From assembly GCA_013146195.2 (NCBI GenBank), contig CM028377.1, positions 33,299,632 to 33,363,631 of the forward strand: a stretch of DNA of 64,000 nt, in the 5' to 3' direction. The notes beneath the pieces were generated by a model. That model was not told the origin of the DNA. It worked only from the letters and a program-made list of their open reading frames with translations, and made no database searches. Shown in pieces: positions 57,606 to 64,000 of the stretch (the first letter of the stretch is position 1; every line of letters begins with the position of its first letter). A program made the position numbers and the translations under genes. This DNA comes from Codonopsis lanceolata (lineage: Eukaryota; Streptophyta; Magnoliopsida; Asterales; Campanulaceae).

Positions 57606-58854
57606 TGATGGACGTATTTTATACGTCTTTATCAGGTACTTTTATGACTAAGAAATAGCAATTCCACGAGGCTTTTGGCTACTAATATATGTTTTTATAT
57701 TGTGAGTTTCAGGGTTTGAGGTGAACTTAGGGGATTTATAGAGCTTTTATTGAAAATTTCAAGGAAGGGTGCAAAATGCAATTATTGAAAAGATGCAAAT
57801 GAAGACATTTAGACACCTTGCGGCTGCATGCCTCCAAGGCCTTGCCCTCGCAAGGTATCCAATGAGCAACCTAGCTCGATCAAGACCCTTGCGGACACAA
57901 GGTATACACACCTTGCGGCCGCAAGGTCCCCAGAAACCGACTTACGGGTCTTTCACTTGGATTGAACCTCCTACACTCCCTAGAACACCTTGATATATAT
58001 AGAGACGGTGTCCAAAGCAAAGGGGACATCCAGAAATCATTAGTAGATGGTTCTAACACCGATTTTAGTTTGTATTACTTAGTTTAGTAATTGTAATTAT
58101 AGATTTGAAGATCAATTCATGTATTCCTTCATCCCGTTGTTTGGTTCATCGTCAAGGATGAACTAACCGTCCATTAATATAGGAATTGGGAGGTAACTTG
58201 TATCGAATCTATTGCTTAATATATTTTTATTCATTCAATTCTTGTTGATCATGATGTTTATCAACCCCTTTATTGTCTAGCTTTGACCAAATGAATGGAA
58301 TCACAAGCAGTAAAGGCCTAAAGGTGCGGATAGCTACACGACCAAATGCATACGTCGTACACTGGCTCACCGTTGTGATAAATTGACCTTATCGATGCAC
58401 GAGAGTGATAAGTTAGGATCAAGTTCATATATATAACCTAAGTGATAGATAGGATCCATATGTTCTTGTTCTTAGGATATAGATTGGATGAATTAATTAG
58501 GATGAATTTGACAATCTATATCTATCGTTTGTGAACGAACCCAAGTTATTGATTGATACTATACTTAAAATGCAATAGAGTAGATGCAAGTGAAACCCTA
58601 ATCCTAGATTTCCCTCCTCCATAAGATCTTTATAAACTGTGATTGATGTTTAGTTGATTAATTAAATTTCCAAATTTAGTAGAGTAAAATTAGTTTAAAT
58701 AAAACAAATAAACCCCCCCCCTTAGTTTAAAAAGCTGTCGATATTCCTGTCTTTAGTATTCTTCTTGTCTCTGTGGTTCGACCCTTGCTTCCCAAAGCTA
58801 TTCTACAATAGTCTTATGTACTTGCAAGGAATTAAATAAAATAATACACCATCA
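57606..58854 (+). mobile_element. Athila-type solo LTR inserted in gag of element C
   Basis: 1249 bp, TGATGGACGTATTTTATACG to AATACACCATCA, with inverted ends TGATG/CATCA and target sites gttgc (57601-57605) and gttgt (58855-58859), 4/5 matching. Its start resembles the LTR of element D (TGATAGATGTGTTTTATACG), and its end, read in reverse, shares acaagactattgtagaat-like and aagggtcgaacc phrases with it, so it is a related family. TATA-like tatatatag at 57993-58001. No internal region. Confidence 0.82.
57814..57926 (+). promoter_or_regulatory. Palindrome array in the solo LTR
   Basis: Repeats built on CCTTGCnnnnGCAAGG: ccttgccctcgcaagg (57840-57855), cccttgcggacacaagg (57886-57902) and a perfect ccttgcggccgcaagg (57911-57926), with a partial copy at 57816. 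They lie 70-180 bases upstream of the TATA-like box, the same place as the GAGCG palindromes of element D. Confidence 0.55.
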
Positions 58855-60165
58855 GTTGTCATGGTTCGTGAATCTTCAACCAAAGTTGCTAGCTTGACTG
58901 CTCAAGTAGCGGAGCTTACCAAGGTTTTATAAGCTACTCTTCTTCCACAAAAAATGGTATGTGAGCTTTGTGGAGGTCCTCACACATCGGGTAATTGCCA
59001 ATTGAAAATGGAATCAATCCAATTTGTTTCCAACTTCAACTGGAACCAAAACAACCCTTATTCAAACACATATAATCTGGGTTTGCGAAATCATCCTAAT
59101 TTCTCTTGGAGCAACAATAACCACAACCAACCTTCTTCCTCCACTCAAAATCAAGCTTCTAATACTCTTCACGGATTCTTTAACCAACCTCACCAACACC
59201 AACCACCATATCAAAGTCAACCCCAACCAACCCAACCACCACCCAAGAAAGAGATACCCGTGGAAGACCTCCTAAAAATCATCCATGACCAACAAGCCAT
59301 AATCCTTAGCACCCAATCTTCCGTGAGAAACCTTGAAATCCAAATGGGTCAACTTGCATCTTCCATCAATTCTAGACCCCAAGGAAATCTTCCAAGCACC
59401 ACTGAGCCAAATCCCAAAGGGAAAGAACAATGCATGTCTATTACTCTTAGAAGTGGGAAAAGGCTACAAAGCGGAGAAGAAGAAGAGAATGTGGGTGAGC
59501 AAAATAATGAGCAAGTGAAACAAAAATCCAAGGATAAGATTGAGCCATGTCCCCCTCCTCCGATTAAAGAAAGAGTATATCCACCACCTCCATTTCCGCA
59601 AAGGCTCCAAAAGGCAAAGAATGACAACCAATTTCTCAAGTTCCTTGAGATTTTCAAAAAGCTTCACATCAACATTTCTTTTGCCTATGCTTTGGAGCAA
59701 ATGTCTTCTTATGCCCAATTTGTGAAAGATATCCTCTCTAAGAAAAAAAGACTTGAGGATTATGAGACTATATCTTTGACGGAGGAATGTAGTGTCGTGT
59801 TACAACAAAAGCCTCCTCCAAAATTGAAAGATCCGGGTAGCTTTGTGATTCTTTGCACTATTGGGGAGAATTTTACGGGCAAGGCATTGTGTGATTTGGG
59901 GGAAAGCATTAATCGCATGCCATCGTCGATTTATAGGAAGCTTGGATTAGGTGAAGCTATGCTTACTTTCGTTATTCTTCAATTGGCAGATAGGTCTCTA
60001 GCTTATCCCAAGGGTGTTATTGAAAATGTTCTTGTGAAAGTTGATAAGCTAATTCTTTCGGCGGATTTCTTGGTGCTTGACATGGAAGAGGATAGTAAGA
60101 TTCCAATTATTCTTGGAAGACCCTTCTTGGCTACCAGTAGAGCTTTAATTGATGTGGCGAAGTGA
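58855..60165 (+). CDS. gag C-terminus and protease of element C
   Basis: Continues gag after the solo LTR: MVRESSTKVASLTAQVAELT, a stop at 58930, then an open frame of 403 codons. A zinc knuckle CELCGGPHTSGNC (C-x2-C-x3-H-x4-C, 58963-59001) is followed by an Asn/Gln/Pro-rich linker, MSITLRSGKRL (~59437), a Pro-rich patch, and the aspartic protease: TGKALCDLGESINRMPSSIY at ~59880. Athila proteases usually have DLGASI; Glu replaces Ala after the catalytic Asp-Leu-Gly. Then VLVKVDKLILSADFLVLDM, IPIILGRPFLATSRALIDV and a stop at 60165. This is where the RT frame should begin, and none follows. Confidence 0.8.
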
Positions 60166-61596
60166 GAGCTTACAATAAGGGTACATGCTCAACAAGTCAC
60201 ATTTAATGTCTTCAAGCCCATCAAGTACTCGGATAAATTGGAAGATTACGCAAGAGTGGAGGTGGTTCAAAAATTAAAGGGGGAAGGATCTCATGATAAT
60301 ATTCCTAAGAGCCGGGTTGAGCAAGTTTGTGAGAAGGTGGTGATTGAACCGAAAAAAATATAAAAAATGTGATGATAAGAAGGGAAGGTATGTCATTCCT
60401 CTAAGAAGAAAGAAAGTCAAAAAGTCATCTTTGGATGTGGCACAACTACCATCCAATGTGGTTAAATGGAAAAAAATCAAAATGGAGGCACCAATGATGG
60501 AAGCAAGGTTTGAAAATAGTGTCAAGAAAGCTTCTCCAAATGGTAGCTCTCAAGTGAAGATTCGAGTGCTTCTCCATGATCCTCCATAGGTCGATGCGGG
60601 AGAAGAAGTAAAGCTAAAGACTTTAAATTAGAACTATTCACCAGTTTTCTCTTCCTTCTCTTTTGATTTATTTGTTTTTATAGCTTTTGTATTTATATGC
60701 ATGTGTCTCTTTTCAAAGCCCTCCCGAGTTTGTGAGTTTATAGGGAGTTGTATATAGTGTCCCCTCACAAAAATATTTTTCTTTTTATTTGCTTTTAATG
60801 GGGAGTAGTGATTGATACCCTACCTTGGTATGTTCATGAATATTGAGGGCAAAGTTCGGTTCTAAGTTTGGGGGTGGGGTTAGTATTATTTTTGCCCTCG
60901 ATTTTTGAGAAAAATTTAAAAATTTTAGAAAATTTCAAGCTAGTTTGGACCCCATTAATTATGCTTTGATCATTCATCTCATCACTTTAGCGCTAATTGA
61001 GTTGTATGTGCATTATTTTATTAGATTCGGTCTTGATATTATTATATGCATACTTGAGGATATTTTGTGATTTTTGTGCTAGCTTTCCCTCATTCATGCT
61101 AACTAGTGCCCATGTATGGATCTCTTGATGAATTTTTAAGCTAAGCTCTAACTTTGGTTGTCATGTGTTATGAGTATCTTGTTGTGAGTTTTGATGCCGT
61201 TAGATGATTTCGAGATTAATAAATAACTTGACTTGTGAGTATGACAATAGCATGATATAGGCCATGTTTGACTCGTTTGTGCCATATCGACCTACCCTTC
61301 TTCACATTAAATCCCTAGTGTCCCATTTAAGCCTTAATGAAAGAATGGTGGGTGCAAGAGCACACAATGACCCCCATTCGCCTTCATTTCTATCATCCAC
61401 ATTGACTTATCCCATGGGCTTATACACTTTATCCAACCCTTTGAGGGAGCACTTTGTGAAATGAATTTCTAAATCTATGTCTTGGAGGGAATGTGAGCTT
61501 CATGGAAGTGTTGTTTTTCATGTATTGGTGTGGTGTGGTTTTAATCTTGGTTGATGAGTTAGGGGTTGTAATTTATCTTGTAAAAAAGGGCCCTTG

Positions 61597-61732
61597 AAAA
61601 AAAACAAAAACAAAAACAAAAACAAAAACAAAAACAAAAACAAAAACAAAAACAAAAACAAAAACAAAAACAAAAACAAAAACAAAAACAAAAACAAAAA
61701 CAAAAACAAAAACAAAAACAAAAACAAAAACA

Positions 61733-61763
<31 letters not shown>
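61597..61763. repeat. (AAAAAC)n hexanucleotide repeat
   Basis: About 27 units of aaaaac, ending in a few aaaac units. Long Phe/Cys/Val/Leu frames on the other strand are by-products. Confidence 0.96.
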
Positions 61764-62396
61764 GTGAAGGACAACCCAAAACTGTGAACCGTTTGTGCTC
61801 TAAAGTCATTCAAAAGGGGGAATTGTGGGATGAAAAATAATTTGTGGTAGTTTGATATACTTTCAACCCCAAGTTCTTGATATAAAAAAAGAGCTAAGTT
61901 TGGGGGTTGTTGAGAAAAATGGTGAGTTATGATAAAGTATGTTCTTTCATGAAGTTAGACTTGAGTATGATTTTGAAGGCTTCACTTGTGCTCTCTTGTC
62001 TTGATATCCTTCCCTTCATTTGCAGCTCAACCTTGGCCTAAAATTACAAGCTTTGCAAAGTCCTATTGATATTGTCATGCCATGAGTTATTGTCTTGTGA
62101 AACATATCTCTTTCGGTTTCATGGCTTATGCTTGGTATTTCATTGAACGTTCAATCCTAGCTAGAGCAATGTTATTTAGTCATGGGCTTGTGTTTCATGT
62201 TTTTAAGTACGTGTTTGAGGAAAGTTTGCTAGCATTGAAATCACATCATACCTTGGTTATGCATTTTTATAATCGTGAGTTTGATTTCTTTCATGGTAAT
62301 GCATGTGGGATCTTGATTGAGTGCCTTCTTCATTCCATCTTCTTCTCGAGCTTCTCCATAATCCATATTTCTCTTTGCTCGGGACGATCAAAGCTT

Positions 62397-62410
62397 AAGT
62401 TTGGGAGTGT
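62397..62410 (+). promoter_or_regulatory. Polypurine tract of element C
   Basis: aagtttgggagtgt directly before TGATAAG, the start of the 3' LTR. It has the same shape as the tract of element D (aagttttggggtatt before TGATAG). Confidence 0.75.
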
Positions 62411-64000
62411 TGATAAGTTTGGAATTTTCCCATTAATTTCATTATTTTCCAGAATTTTATTGAATATTTTGAGCTTTGGTTAATGATTAATTGCATTTGA
62501 GAGCCTAGTTTTATGTATTTTGTGCTTCATGTAGGTATCTCGAAGATATTTGAGATTTTCAAGGCTTAATAGATGCAAATCGAGACAATTTCGGAGTTTA
62601 AGGTTGAGTTTGGATCCACTCAGTCAAAATCTGTCAAAGTTCGTTAAGTATTCAAAGGCAACGGATGGTTAATGGAAGCTAACGGAGTTAATGGAGGACT
62701 TAATCGTGAAGCCTGGGAGCAGAGGGTCTTCGGCAGCCGCATTGAAGAAGCCAGGGGCACCGGAGCAATTAACAATTCTTTTCATTAATGTGCTGTCGCC
62801 CAACAGAAGCGGCCACATCGCCAGCCCCTTAGCACGGGTCACCCGCGTTTTCCCATCCGGATCTGGGTCCTGCATGCTCCAATCCAACCCACTTACCACC
62901 CTTCTAGCCCATTCCACCTCACAGCCTTTGCCCATTTCCACCTGGTCTGACCCGCGGTCCCTTCGCTTGGAGCCCTTGCCCCCCAGCCGTGACCCAACTC
63001 CTTTATTTCTTCCCCTTTTTACCCCCTAGCCTCCTTTGTTCTTCCAAAATTGCCCTAGCAACCTTTGCAATGATTTGGGGGCAAGACAATTTCGAACAAC
63101 TGGAAACTGGAAAGAGGAACAGGAGCAAAACACACAAGAACAGCCACCCATTTCCCATTTTCTCCATCAATCTCCATTTCTACTCTATTGTTGTTCAAGC
63201 CAGGGATAAGATTTCATCACTTCCTCAATTGAAAAGTATTGTACACTTTAATCTCTACTTTTATTTAATGATAATACTTTTTGTTGAAGATTTGATTGAT
63301 TTCCTTAGCATGATGAACTAAATTATTTGCCTAGGGTTTTGATATAAATTGACTTGGGTGTTGTGATTTTAATTTGGGGTGTTGCTATTAATTGCTATTC
63401 ACTAATTTTTTGGGTATTATGTTGTGCTCTTAATGCTTGTATTGATTTGATCACCCATTACATGATTTTAAAAATTGCCTAATGCATGAAAATGATTTTG
63501 TAATTTTGGAAAATACAACATAGTTGTCTTTGAGTTGGGTTAGTCAATGTTATTAATCCTCTTTAGGATAGTCAATTGGGGTTTTGTGTTTGGAAGCGAT
63601 TAATTAGTTAATTTCATACGTAGCAAAAGCCCGTGATTTTATACTATTAGCACTGTTATACGAAGCGAAAGCCCTTAACGGTGATTTTTGAATCCTCGAC
63701 TTCCAAAAAATTAGAATAGTTTTAATAGCAATCCCTTATTAAATCACAACAGAAGAGCCAATTGAAAGTCAAAACCCTAGATCCTCTCTCATTGAAATCA
63801 ATCTCATTTTAATATTGCTTTATTTAATTTCTTGTTTTAGATTAATTAATTAGTTAATTCACGCAAAAATCGATCGTCTAAATATAATTAAAATTTCAAT
63901 GTGCTTGGTATTCATAAAAAACAATCAAATTGCTTCCTCGTGGGTTTGACACTCTACTTATTCACTTTAGTACTTGTTTGATCGGGTAATCTTGCCCGTG
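62411..64000 (+). repeat. 3' LTR of element C (runs off the window)
   Basis: TGATAAGTTTGGAATTTTCC onward; matches the two halves of the 5' LTR. By comparison with 56571-56589 about 19-20 bases are missing at the window end, giving a full length near 1.61 kb. Confidence 0.9.

Larger units (their letters stand above)
60166..62410 (+). other. Untranslated region of element C (no pol)
   Basis: About 2.2 kb between the protease and the 3' LTR. A short remnant of the frame downstream of protease is readable to ~60590 (e.g. RVHAQQVTFNVFKPIKY), but no RT, RNase H or integrase motif occurs on either strand. Polypurine-like aagtttgggggt sites occur at ~60863 and ~61894, and the real one (aagtttgggagtgt) at ~62397. 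Confidence 0.7.
50647..64000 (+). mobile_element. Element C: Athila-like element with gag-protease only, 3' end beyond window
   Basis: 5' LTR 50647-56589 (with an insertion), primer site 56596, gag 56916-57600 and 58855 on, protease ~59880, stop at 60165, long untranslated region, polypurine tract ~62397-62410, 3' LTR from 62411. No RT, RNase H or integrase motif was found in the 2.2 kb between protease and 3' LTR. It lies in the pol of element B; the LTR end and right target site are about 20 bases past the window. Confidence 0.82.

Noticed and set aside
61518..61813. Long Phe/Cys/Leu/Val repeat frames on the minus strand
   Set aside because: Three frames of one (AAAAAC)n repeat; no coding meaning.
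1..64000. tRNA, rRNA or microRNA genes
   Set aside because: No cloverleaf, rRNA core or convincing precursor hairpin was recognised by eye. A tRNAscan-SE and small-RNA mapping run would settle this.

Overview
This window is nuclear plant DNA, probably from a eudicot. The evidence is a seven-exon host gene with plant-type splice sites and plant families of LTR retrotransposons (Athila, Tat, Tekay chromovirus, copia). There is also a Stowaway-type MITE, long AT microsatellites and two 100-N scaffold gaps. No species can be named from the sequence.

The only host gene I recognise is at 979-3449 (minus strand). It is a glycoside hydrolase family 3 beta-glucosidase/exoglucanase whose exons and splice sites are all present, but the reading frame is broken by five small deletions. 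From the gap at 4529-4628 to the end of the window almost everything is nested retrotransposon.

Layout: (1) 4629-11053, a decayed Tekay-type chromovirus on the plus strand whose 5' part is lost at the gap, with a 2.85 kb 3' LTR. (2) 11360-50646, 'element B', a Tat-lineage Ty3/gypsy element on the minus strand. Its LTR and an antisense plant-mobile-domain (PMD) gene lie on the left and its pol on the right. Intron 2 of the PMD gene holds a copia-type LTR (15498-29007), which is itself split by 'element D', a full Athila with an extra third ORF (16051-28588, minus). (3) B's pol is split at 34001-50391 by 'element A', a second Tat element on the plus strand with CATAG target duplications. A also carries an antisense PMD gene with the same intron positions. 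(4) 50647 to beyond the window end, 'element C', an Athila-like element that inserted into B. C has gag and protease but no RT or integrase. Its 5' LTR is split by a minus-strand chromovirus-type solo LTR and its gag by an Athila-type solo LTR.

Two themes deserve attention. First, both Tat elements keep an intron-containing antisense PMD gene with a conserved promoter-like block. Second, in Athila element D the third ORF is preceded by what looks like an internal copy of the element's own U3: a polypurine tract, TGATAG, a palindrome array and a TATA-like box, in the same order as in the LTR. The assembly itself looks error-prone. Coding regions have one-base losses in short homopolymers, and the second gap is flanked by the same ~1.35 kb sequence on both sides.
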